DNA from: Gammaproteobacteria bacterium
GTDB taxonomy: Bacteria; Pseudomonadota; Gammaproteobacteria; Pseudomonadales; Pseudohongiellaceae
NCBI GenBank assembly: GCA_012960305.1
Contig: DUBM01000021.1
Span: 121,338-185,337, forward strand
Length of the DNA: 64,000 nt
Reading direction: 5' to 3'
A model generated the notes under the pieces. That model was not told the DNA's origin, did no database searches, and saw only the letters and a program-made list of their open reading frames with translations. Shown here in pieces: positions 45,969-53,873 of this stretch. Positions within the stretch are counted from its first letter, which is position 1, and each line of letters starts with the position of its first letter. The translations under genes and the position numbers were made by a program.

Positions 45969-46003
45969 AAAAAAGGCCGATTAGTTTTTTAATCGGCCTT
46001 TTA
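45969..46003 (+). terminator. Bidirectional terminator
   Basis: AAAAGGCCGATT and AATCGGCCTTTT form a 12-bp perfect stem (loop about AGTTTTTT), with A-run on the left and T-run on the right. It can serve the plus-strand propeller gene and the minus-strand cytochrome gene that ends at 46045. Confidence 0.85.
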
Positions 46004-46044
46004 GTTTTTCATCTGAACGATTCAGATAAAGCTGTTCGCTCTAA

Positions 46045-47400
46045 CTAATCGTTGCCAGCTAAAGAGCGTTCTTCTTTTTCCTTCCGATCTGCTAATAACT
46101 GCTCATAACCTTCTTCATCTAAGTGAGTTACTGCAATCCAAGCGTGAGACATTTCATCACCAGTACGACTTCCTTCATACACCCATTGATCAGGATCAGG
46201 GTTGTTAGGGTTGTCGGCAGTATTGTCGTACCACTGTTTAATAACCAATACAGCACCGGCTGGTAACAATGGTGCTTCATCAGCTGCATAGATATGGCTG
46301 TGATGCCAAGTGGCACTCCACTTAGAAACCTGGCTAATCTGCTCAGTTTGACCAGTACTTGGGTAGAAGATTTCAAATGACGCAGCATTCATACGCAGGT
46401 GACCGTGCGGTTGGTAACTGTCTATACGAACAGGATGATCAAAAGAGTGAAAGCCCTGAGTCATCGTGTAGCCATTTGGCGGTACGATCAGAGCATTATT
46501 CTCATAACCCTCACGCATTAAATAGGGTCGAAGGTCCTGTTTGTAAGGAGAAGCTTTGGCGATGAAATCTTCATCATGAAACCAGAGAGCTACTTCTACA
46601 ACATTGTCCTTAATCATGCCGCCTTCAGCAGTAGCGCCAACGCCACCTGGGAACATATGAATATCCCAATGAACTCGCGCATTTTGCGGCAGAGTTCTGC
46701 AAACACCTTCAGGCATTACTTCACCCCATTTACCCATTGCGTACTCTGTGAGATAGCCATATTGCTCATACTCGCCATCTTCGTTTGGCACAAGAATATC
46801 GGTATTGGCATGATGAACTACCGCTCGAGCATCACCTCGTGGTTTAACTTGAACGGCCCTAATGCAGCGATCTTGGGTGAGTCCAGATTCTACATAGTGC
46901 TTGGTCCAAAGATCGTTACCATTGGCAGGAATGTCCATTGCTATCGAAGGCAAAATCAGGCTTGGTTCGCCAAATTCTGCAGCAAAAGTCCATGCTGTAG
47001 GATCAGGAAGATCTACCTCTGGAGGAGCGATGTCACTATCACCCATAGCTGAACCCTGGTTTACCCATGCCACAACTGTATCGATTTCATCCTGACTTAG
47101 ACGCCAGTCACCTTTCAGGTTCTGGATACCAATACCATGATCATAGGCATAGGGAGGCATTTCACGGTTGGCTACTTTCAACTGAATAAGAGGAGCCCAG
47201 GGTCGCACTTGTTCATAGTTGGTAAGCTGCATTGGCCCAACACCACCTTCGCGGTGACAGACAACGCAGTTTTCATTGAGAATCTTGGCAACGTGAGTGT
47301 TATAGGAAACTTCGTCCATGGCCTGAGCCTGAACTGCTGCAGCGCCCATGAATATTGCGCTTCCGGCAATTATAGTCGCTAACTTTGACAAGATTTTCAT
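46045..47400 (-). CDS. Exported cytochrome c fused to a copper type II monooxygenase-like domain
   Basis: 451 aa from the ATG at 47400, which has GAGGAG 6-7 nt upstream; the longer frame to 47433 lacks this. Signal peptide, cleavage near VQAQ. An N-terminal haem domain (CVVCH, with Met of MPPYAYDHG a possible axial ligand) is followed from about residue 150 by a domain with the spaced His clusters ARAVVHHANTDIL, ARVHWDIHMFPGGV and SYQPHGHLR, and later WHHSHIY. These resemble the copper-binding sites of ascorbate-dependent (PHM/DBM-like) monooxygenases. It would take electrons through the haem to a copper site in the periplasm. It lies 83 bp downstream of the selenocysteine redoxin gene on the same strand and should be co-transcribed. 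Confidence 0.8.
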   Translation of the reverse strand: MKILSKLATIIAGSAIFMGAAAVQAQAMDEVSYNTHVAKILNENCVVCHREGGVGPMQLTNYEQVRPWAPLIQLKVANREMPPYAYDHGIGIQNLKGDWRLSQDEIDTVVAWVNQGSAMGDSDIAPPEVDLPDPTAWTFAAEFGEPSLILPSIAMDIPANGNDLWTKHYVESGLTQDRCIRAVQVKPRGDARAVVHHANTDILVPNEDGEYEQYGYLTEYAMGKWGEVMPEGVCRTLPQNARVHWDIHMFPGGVGATAEGGMIKDNVVEVALWFHDEDFIAKASPYKQDLRPYLMREGYENNALIVPPNGYTMTQGFHSFDHPVRIDSYQPHGHLRMNAASFEIFYPSTGQTEQISQVSKWSATWHHSHIYAADEAPLLPAGAVLVIKQWYDNTADNPNNPDPDQWVYEGSRTGDEMSHAWIAVTHLDEEGYEQLLADRKEKEERSLAGND

Positions 47401-47483
47401 GCGTTTCTCCTCAATTAGAGATTTGCGGGACATTAATTATGAAATGGTAGTTTGACTCGGCCTAAATGTCTATCGAATAGGGG

Positions 47484-48629
47484 CTAATCTGCTGCCCCAT
47501 CTTCGATTTCCAGTGGAGCGTAATAGCTGCCACCGGCTCCTTCAACCCGATCGCGGCGCTCGCGCCATTCAGGGCCTGCCGAACCGCCTTCTTCATACTG
47601 AAGGTCTTGACGCAGGTAATTCCAGCTGTTCGGGTCTAACTCCTGTGCTATCGTCCAGTACTTCTCGGCCTTTACATCATTATCTTGGTTAAAGTAATAG
47701 CTACCCAAGCGAAATGCTGGTGCGGCTAATTTTGCTTCATCGCTGCGCAAAAAAATGCTTTCCTTGACTTTGTCTCGGTCCCACACATAAGCGCTATCTG
47801 CACCCTTGGCCACCCAGTCCCTTACTATTGGTACGTAGTCATCATTACCAAAAGCACCGTCATAGTGAGTGGTGGCATAAGTACCTTCATTGATACGGGC
47901 AATCTGGCCCTTTTCATCGATCCACACACCAGAAGGTACATTCAGTAAGTTATACAGAGCACTAATATGGTGATTTACGTCAATTATAGATGTGTAAGTG
48001 ACTTCCGCATCATCAAAGATGGATCCAGCCGCTTCTTCACCGCCGCTGTCTTGAGCTACGGAAATAATCTCAAAAGAGTCGTCGTTAAGTTCTTCGTAAA
48101 TAGACTGCCACACGGGCACGTCAAATCGGCAGCCTCACCACGAGGCCCAGGTGAGGAGCAAGACCTTTTTCCCTCGAAAGTCCGAGAGCCTGACCAAATT
48201 ACCATCGCGGTCGGGCAAGGTAAAATCAGGGGCTTCTCCCGAGCCAAAGAAAGCTTGTCTTTCCAATGGCATAACCCCAAAGCTCCAAACGCCATCTTGA
48301 TAATCGGCCATATGAGCTTGCTGCAGTTTGTCTGCGAGGCCAGTGACGTTGAACCAGCCCTGATTTTGTCGAGTGACATACATGTCGCTATCGCGGTCCT
48401 GCAGCACTGGAATGCAAAGTTCAGCAAGACAGGCACCTTCTGGCTTGAGCACGAAATCATTGATTCGCGTTAGGTCTTGAGGCTTAACCCAAAGCTCAGT
48501 GGCATCCGGCAGAGTTTGTTCGATGGCAACAGCACGTTCGTTGTATAGAACCACTGCACTTTGTGCGTGGATCAAACCGTTGAACAGCATTGAGCAAAGC
48601 AGTATTGCTATGCCTCTTATACCCTTCAT
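47484..48629 (-). CDS. Exported redoxin with probable selenocysteine (in-frame TGA) and C-terminal TPR-like region
   Basis: Usually called as two ORFs (48629-48135 and 48119-47484), but both are in the same frame and joined by one TGA at 48137-48135. Joined length is 381 residues. Domains: signal peptide (cleavage near IHAQ); about 100 residues of unknown N-terminal region; a redoxin/TlpA fold from about residue 133 (APDFTLPDRDGNLVRLSDF, KKVLLLTWASW), then TGA, then GCRFDVPVWQSIYEEL; a cis-Pro-like loop VPSGVW; and a helical tail (APAFRLGSYYFNQDNDVKAE). The TGA (residue 165) is where redoxins have the first Cys of the WCxxC-type site, and a Cys follows two later (U-G-C). Sec is the economical reading: the frame stays open for 216 codons and a SECIS-like hairpin follows. 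AAGGAAG precedes the ATG. A nonsense mutation is the alternative. Confidence 0.78.
48103..48137 (-). promoter_or_regulatory. Candidate bacterial SECIS element directly after the TGA
   Basis: On the minus strand, the base after the TGA starts GGCTGCC (48134-48128), which pairs with GGCAGTC (48109-48103): seven pairs including one G-U. Inside the 18-nt loop, ACG (48121-48119) and CGT (48114-48112) can pair around an apical tetraloop TGCC (48118-48115). So the apical loop begins 17 nt after the TGA and has G at its second position, as in known bacterial SECIS elements that recruit SelB. Pairing was found by eye; no folding energy was computed. Confidence 0.62.
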
Positions 48630-48846
48630 AAATTCTTCCTTTTTGTGAGATAAAGAATTGGTAAGTACAGAATTGTAAACTTTAGAATTACCGAATCAGT
48701 ATAGCAGCTGGCTTTAGCCTGGGACAGCATGGAAAAAGGACTACAGCCACGTTTCGTGTATTGAATCTAGTCCCGATAAGCGGCACACTCTTGTTTTTTG
48801 AACAGCTACAATAATAAAAACTTATAGTTAAATGTTGAGGTTAAAA

Positions 48847-49782
48847 ATGACTAAAAAATTTCCTATACTATGCCTGGTTCTGATTCTGGTTCTGCCCGCA
48901 AGTCTGGTGTTTTCCCAAGATAGCGGCCGACTTAATAAGCTAATAGAGTTATTTGAAAATGATGAACCCGCCTTTGGCGTTCTATCATTCGACTATTCAC
49001 TAATCAATGCTAGATCGTTAGCTTCTTCAGGTTTGGACTTCGTATTTATAGATATGGAGCATGCGCCTTTTGACGTGGAAAGGCTTCGTGAATTTTTGCT
49101 GGGAATGACAAATAAGCGCGCGATAATGGATAAAGGTAGCTTGCAGCCAGATGTGGTGCCGTTCGTACGAATTCCAGCTGCGGGTGGTGCTGAGGAACTC
49201 ATTGCACAAGCTAAGCAAGTTTTAGATGTTGGCGTTTTTGGTATCTTCTTTCCAGCTATTCATACTCGTGAGCAGGCGGAGTTAGCAGTAAGAGCAACTC
49301 GTTATCCACAGTATAATGACGCTGCTGATTATGAACCCGCTGGGCTTCGTGGGAGAAATCCTTCAGATGCTGTATGGTATTGGGGAATTAGGGACTATCA
49401 TGCGAAGGCAGATGTTTGGCCTCTAGATCCAGAAGGGGAATTGCTCGCTATGATGTTTATTGAGTCTGCAGAAGGTGCAGAAAACATTGATGAGATCATT
49501 ACGGTTCCAGGGGTTGGTGGAATTTTTATAGGCCCTTCTGATTTAAGCACCTCCATGGGTTATGCCAGCCCTGCAGCCCCAGAAGTGGAAGAGGCTATTC
49601 AGCGAGTGCTTCAGGCGTGTCTTGATAATGATGTTCCTTGCGCTATTACCACCGGTGCGGGATCAGTAGAGGAGCGCATTGAGCAGGGGTTTAGTTTCGT
49701 AACTGTGGGAGCAGACGTGGGGCTCAGTGCGGGTGCGGCAAATGCGCTTCGCTTAGGCAGAGCAGCAGCAGGCCGGAACTAA
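48847..49782 (+). CDS. Exported HpcH/HpaI-family aldolase
   Basis: 311 aa from the ATG at 48847 (GAGG 6 nt upstream). The family is a class II aldolase or malate-lyase TIM barrel that splits 2-oxo acids such as 4-hydroxy-2-oxoheptanedioate. Motifs: FVFIDMEHAPFDVERLREF, VPFVRIPAAGGAEELIAQAK, VFGIFFPAIHTREQAELAVRA (cited by segments), AMMFIESAEGAENIDEII (metal-ligand Glu) and GIFIGPSDLSTSMG (Asp ligand). Unlike ordinary members, it carries a signal peptide (MTKKFPILCLVLILVLPAS, cleavage near VFSQ). Periplasmic members occur in marine proteobacteria; the reaction is not established. Confidence 0.85.
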   Translation: MTKKFPILCLVLILVLPASLVFSQDSGRLNKLIELFENDEPAFGVLSFDYSLINARSLASSGLDFVFIDMEHAPFDVERLREFLLGMTNKRAIMDKGSLQPDVVPFVRIPAAGGAEELIAQAKQVLDVGVFGIFFPAIHTREQAELAVRATRYPQYNDAADYEPAGLRGRNPSDAVWYWGIRDYHAKADVWPLDPEGELLAMMFIESAEGAENIDEIITVPGVGGIFIGPSDLSTSMGYASPAAPEVEEAIQRVLQACLDNDVPCAITTGAGSVEERIEQGFSFVTVGADVGLSAGAANALRLGRAAAGRN

Positions 49783-49824
49783 AACTTTATAAAAAGTTAA
49801 AGCTCAATCTAAATTATTTCTTTT

Positions 49825-49866
49825 AAAAAACTCGATGTTGAAGTTATTTTCAGCACCGAGTTTTTT
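49825..49866 (+). terminator. Terminator between the aldolase and the serine hydrolase
   Basis: AAAAAACTCG and CGAGTTTTTT form a 10-bp stem with an extra paired TG/CA in the loop, flanked by A-run and T-run, so it can act in both directions. It ends the plus-strand aldolase gene and the minus-strand gene whose stop is at 49977. Confidence 0.8.
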
Positions 49867-49976
49867 GTAGTTTCTGAATAGCTTATCAATCATCACCGAC
49901 GCAGATAGTCAATACGTAGCATTTCGACTGTGCAATAATTTCGCAGCGATAGAACTTTTAAAAAAATTGCTGATTC

Positions 49977-51224
49977 TTAACGATAGATTGCCTCACGCAT
50001 TGCCGCATGAACCTGAATCGAATAAAGAATGTCGTCATTCTGAATCATGCCAACGAAGACTATATTCTCAACCGGGTCAATCCAGAACCATGATCCGGCA
50101 ATACCCCACCACCAGTGTGTTCCAACAGGAGCACCGTTGAATGCGTCAGAATCATTTACGATGGCGAAATCAACACCAAAAACATTGCCAGGGTAGAGTC
50201 CACCTATACCACTCACTGCTTCAGGTAATTGGTTACTTCGCATAATCTGAACTGCTTCTTCTGACAAAATCCTTTTGCCATTGAGAAGGCCCTTGTTTAA
50301 ATGCATCTGGGCGAATTTCATATAGTCACTAGCCGTAGAAGTCAGTCCGCCGCCACCAGAAAGAAACTTCGGTGGTTTTAGAAATGCACCGGAATCACTA
50401 CGACGTAATTTCCCATCATTAGTTGGTCTGTATTGTCGCGAAAATCGACTCGCGTTTTCAGCTTTTACATAGAAACCAGTATCAGTCATTTCCAGCGGAT
50501 CAAAAATGCGTTCTTGCAGGAACTCATCAAATGATTGACCAGAAAGCAGCTCTACTAAGTAACCCTGAACGTCAACAGAAATGCTGTAAACCCATTGTGT
50601 GCCAGGTTGATGGGCAAGAGGAATATCACCTAGAGCAGGAATTGATTCTGCCAAGGTGTAGTTAGGTAGATTCATGATGCCTGCTTTGGCATAAGCTTCA
50701 GCAATTGGACCTTGAGAGAGAGGCGGGGTATAAAGCAGTCCACCGGTATGGCTCATCAGCTCCCGAATAGTCATCGGATGATCAGCATCTTCCGTTTCAA
50801 AAGTGCCGTCGTCTAGCTGATTAACAAAGACCCGCATATTTGCCAATTCAGGCATATGTTTCTCAACCGGATCTTCCAGTTTAAATTTGCCTTCGTCATA
50901 TAGCACCATCAGTGCAGTACCTGCTACTGGCTTAGTCATCGAAAAAATGCGAAAGATGGAATCAGTGCTCATAGGCACTTCATCTTCAACATTTTGATAG
51001 CCCAAGGCTTCAGTCATTTGTACTTTGCCATCTTGTGCCACCATAACGACAGCACCAGAAAGCTTGCTTTGGTCAATGCGCGATTGCAGATCGGCAAGAA
51101 CTGCATTTAGTCTCGATTTGTCAATGTCAGCATAGGAACTGCTAGCAGCGAAACCTATCAGAGCGGCGATAGTCAGCGCAGTTAAATTAGTTATAACTCG
51201 ATATGTAAACTTAGTTGTTTCCAT
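49977..51224 (-). CDS. Exported serine hydrolase, beta-lactamase/class C fold
   Basis: 415 aa from the ATG at 51224, which has AAGGAG 7 nt upstream; a longer in-frame start exists at 51245. Signal peptide (cleavage near SSYAD). The S-x-x-K nucleophile is in IFRIFSMTKPVAG, the second Y-x-N-type motif in WVYSISVDVQGYL (a Y-S-I variant), and a KTG-like position in HWWWGIAGSWFW. This is the broad serine-hydrolase family of esterases and DD-peptidase-like proteins; lactam resistance is not implied. Substrate unknown. Monocistronic. Confidence 0.88.
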   Translation of the reverse strand: METTKFTYRVITNLTALTIAALIGFAASSSYADIDKSRLNAVLADLQSRIDQSKLSGAVVMVAQDGKVQMTEALGYQNVEDEVPMSTDSIFRIFSMTKPVAGTALMVLYDEGKFKLEDPVEKHMPELANMRVFVNQLDDGTFETEDADHPMTIRELMSHTGGLLYTPPLSQGPIAEAYAKAGIMNLPNYTLAESIPALGDIPLAHQPGTQWVYSISVDVQGYLVELLSGQSFDEFLQERIFDPLEMTDTGFYVKAENASRFSRQYRPTNDGKLRRSDSGAFLKPPKFLSGGGGLTSTASDYMKFAQMHLNKGLLNGKRILSEEAVQIMRSNQLPEAVSGIGGLYPGNVFGVDFAIVNDSDAFNGAPVGTHWWWGIAGSWFWIDPVENIVFVGMIQNDDILYSIQVHAAMREAIYR

Positions 51225-51471
51225 TGATTTCTCCTTTTCTAGCACATCAAATCTAGCTAGTGCCTAGGGTTACCGTTGAGCTTTCACATTACAACATGAT
51301 TGTCTCATAAGAGTCTCTGCAATTAGGATAAAGAAACTTAAGATAAAGCACTAAAAAAATTCACTATTTTGTCACTAAGATAAGAATCAGACGAGGAGAA
51401 AGCCACTATGTAATGATACTGCGGATCTATGAGAGTGTCGGAGTATTTAGTTAGGTTTGAACCATGATCTT

Positions 51472-52530
51472 TTACTTAATTAATACTGCTTCAATAGCAT
51501 CGAATACGAATGATCCGCCCGTTTGAGAAATTGGTAGTCGGTTTCCATCATGTTCAGCGTTTAGCGAGAAGGGCCCTTCTCCTTTATGAATATAAAGTAT
51601 GTTACTAGTAAAAGTAGCTTTTTGGACAGTTCCGTCGTTATTAAATAACACTTCGAGAGTATCGTTGCAGTTCGAATCCTTTGACCGTGAGTCGAAATCT
51701 GTTAGTTGGAGACCAGTTGGAATTAATAGAAATCCCAAGGTATATTTTCTATTTTCACTATCATCGATTAATTCTGCGCAGTCAGTGATTAATTCATTAG
51801 TTTGATTATAAAAATCAGTACCTATTGAGACATTGGAAAATTCAGCTTCGTGAAGAGTTAGTGCAGCTCTAATTACTTCAGCTCAAATATCATATCCAGC
51901 TGCGTTAAGATGTAGGTCATCAGACCGATAAATATCTCTGCGAATATTGCCATTATCATCTAATAAAAACGCAGCTACATTGATATGGAAAACATTTGGG
52001 TCTGCTTTGGCGATTGAGGCAAAGCCATTGTTGACCTCTTGCGCCAGTATCCAAAGATGCGAGCGAGAGATACTAGGCTTTATGTCAAGAAGATATAGTC
52101 TGGTATTGGGAAGATCGCGATCCAGATTAGCTATAAGACTAGCTAGTTGATTAAGGATTGTGGCGGGAGACAAGCCCCAGGCTAGATCATTATCTCCTTC
52201 GTAAAGCACAATCGCTCGCGGTGCATACTTAAGTACAACTCGCTCATAGTAGTGCAGCACATCATTCATGACACTGCCGCCAAAACCTCGCGAAATAACA
52301 TTCAGAGGAGCAAGGTCTGCAGGCGCGTCATTATTCCAAAAGCCAATACTTGAGCTACCAACCAATAAAATTGCATTGCTAGGGTAAGGTGACAAGAGGT
52401 CTCCATTCTCAAACCTCTCTATTGAAGCTTCGTAACGAGTCGGGTCGGGTTGGAATTGACTATGGGCGAAAGTAGTAAACAAAGATGTTAATACTGAAGT
52501 AAATAGCAGTCTGTTATTAAAAGGCTTCAA
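51472..52530 (-). pseudogene. SGNH/GDSL hydrolase with in-frame TGA at an expected Trp codon
   Basis: The frame from 52530 reads a signal peptide (cleavage near TFAHS) and the SGNH motifs LLVGSSSIGFWN, SRGFGGSVMND, YEGDNDLAWG and DDLHLNAAGYDI, then TGA at 51885-51883. In related proteins the next residue after GY-x-x is Trp (HLN-x-x-GY-x-x-W-x-x). After the TGA the frame stays open for 136 codons (AEVIRAALTLHEAEFSNV, and a domain with three Cys, LTDFDSRSKDSNCND) to the stop at 51474-51472. So TGG has probably mutated to TGA, truncating the enzyme just before its last helix and losing a C-terminal domain. Read-through cannot be excluded. Joined length 352. Confidence 0.65.
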
Positions 52531-52717
52531 TAGAGGATTACCGCTCTTTAGTGTGCAGATCTAAGCTTTTTAATCTGCATTCTTTATCTTTAAAAAGTGG
52601 AGCTTCCTTAAAGCAAGAACCATAAATATAATGCTAATTAAGAAGCTAGATTCGGTTTTACCAAGACTTCCTTCAAGTAACCTAACAACTGGAGGCGCGT
52701 TTAAATTTTCAAGTTAT

Positions 52718-53746
52718 TTACGCAACTCCAGCTCCACGAACACCAACGTAAACAGAATACAAAGACTGGCTTGCCGTCATAAATAGTCGGTTGCGTTTGG
52801 TGCTGCCAAAACAAACATTGGCGCATACTTCAGGAAGTCGAATGACTCCAATAGTAACTCCATCGGGTGCTACAACTTGGACTCCAGGCCGCGCTCCTGC
52901 CCAAACATTACCATCAACATCGCAGCGAATACCATCGGCGCTGGTGCGGCTTCCAGTAGTTGGATCTACCAGCTCTGCAAATGTTCGGCCATTTCGCAAA
53001 ATGGTGCCATCGACATCCCAAACACGTATATCCTGGCCTGCACCAGTATTTGCGACATAGAGCAGAGAATAATCGGGAGAAAAACAAAGACCATTGGGGG
53101 CATCAATATCATCGGTTACCCGTTTGATGTCACCATCAGCATCGACTCGATATACCGAGAGTGGATGTTCCTGTTCGGCACGGTTACCTTCATAATATCC
53201 ACGGATGCCATAGGGTGGGTCGGTGAACCAGATACTGCCATCCGGATGAGACACTGCATCATTTGGAGAGTTCAGTGGCTTACCCTCATAGCTATCAGCG
53301 ATAATCGTAACATCGCCATTGTATTCATAGCGCACCACCCGGCGACCGCCGTGTTCGCAGGAAATCTGCCGGCCCTGATGATCAAAAGTATTGCCATTAC
53401 TATTACCGGAAGGGTTACGAAATTCAGTAACCCGATCATCATCCTCAATCCAGCGTAGTTGTCGGTTATTTGGGATATCACTCCACACCACATATCGCCC
53501 AACACCATTCCAGGCCGGACCTTCAGCCCACATGGTGCCTACATGGTGGCGTTGAATGGGAGTGTTAAAGAGGATATAACGCCGAAATCGTGGATCTAAT
53601 GCCACTAAATCCGGGTCTGGGTAGCGCAACGGCGTATTGCCAGTCCAATCTCGTGCTACATGGGGGGCGAGATCTTGACCCTGGGCAATTCTAGGGAGTA
53701 GTGCTGCGGAAGCAGCAGTTGCTGCGATAAATGATCGACGTTTCAT
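52718..53746 (-). CDS. Tat-exported SMP-30/gluconolactonase-like protein
   Basis: 342 aa from the ATG at 53746 (GAGGAA just upstream); frames further up to 53785 lack a site. Twin-arginine leader MKRRSFIAATAAS, cleavage near AQGQ. SMP-30/LRE six-bladed propeller with the metal-ligand Glu in HVGTMWAEGPAWNGVGRYV, Asn in SPNDAVSHPDGSIWFTDPPYG (motif N-D-x-x-x), and Asp in TSADGIRCDVDGNVWAGA. Such enzymes hydrolyse aldonolactones, and the periplasmic form fits sugar oxidation, like the PQQ sugar dehydrogenase at 57922-59457. Substrate inferred. Confidence 0.87.
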   Translation of the reverse strand: MKRRSFIAATAASAALLPRIAQGQDLAPHVARDWTGNTPLRYPDPDLVALDPRFRRYILFNTPIQRHHVGTMWAEGPAWNGVGRYVVWSDIPNNRQLRWIEDDDRVTEFRNPSGNSNGNTFDHQGRQISCEHGGRRVVRYEYNGDVTIIADSYEGKPLNSPNDAVSHPDGSIWFTDPPYGIRGYYEGNRAEQEHPLSVYRVDADGDIKRVTDDIDAPNGLCFSPDYSLLYVANTGAGQDIRVWDVDGTILRNGRTFAELVDPTTGSRTSADGIRCDVDGNVWAGARPGVQVVAPDGVTIGVIRLPEVCANVCFGSTKRNRLFMTASQSLYSVYVGVRGAGVA

Positions 53747-53873
53747 AATTTCCTCATCGGCTCGAGTCGGCTTACCGCCGCTCAATGCTCTCTATTGGAG
53801 TTGATTGCTAGAGTTGACTGCATTTGATGCTAATAGAAGAGGGAGACCTTGTCGAGAATGTCAGACTTTGAAG

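Noticed and set aside
51883..51885. TGA in the SGNH hydrolase as a second selenocysteine codon
   Set aside because: The aligned residue is Trp in this family, not Cys, so nonsense mutation is more likely. I saw no obvious hairpin starting at the TGA.
47484..52530. Reassigned genetic code (TGA = Trp)
   Set aside because: TGA serves as the normal stop for several genes here, for example ligK and the TonB receptor, and intact proteins use TGG for Trp.
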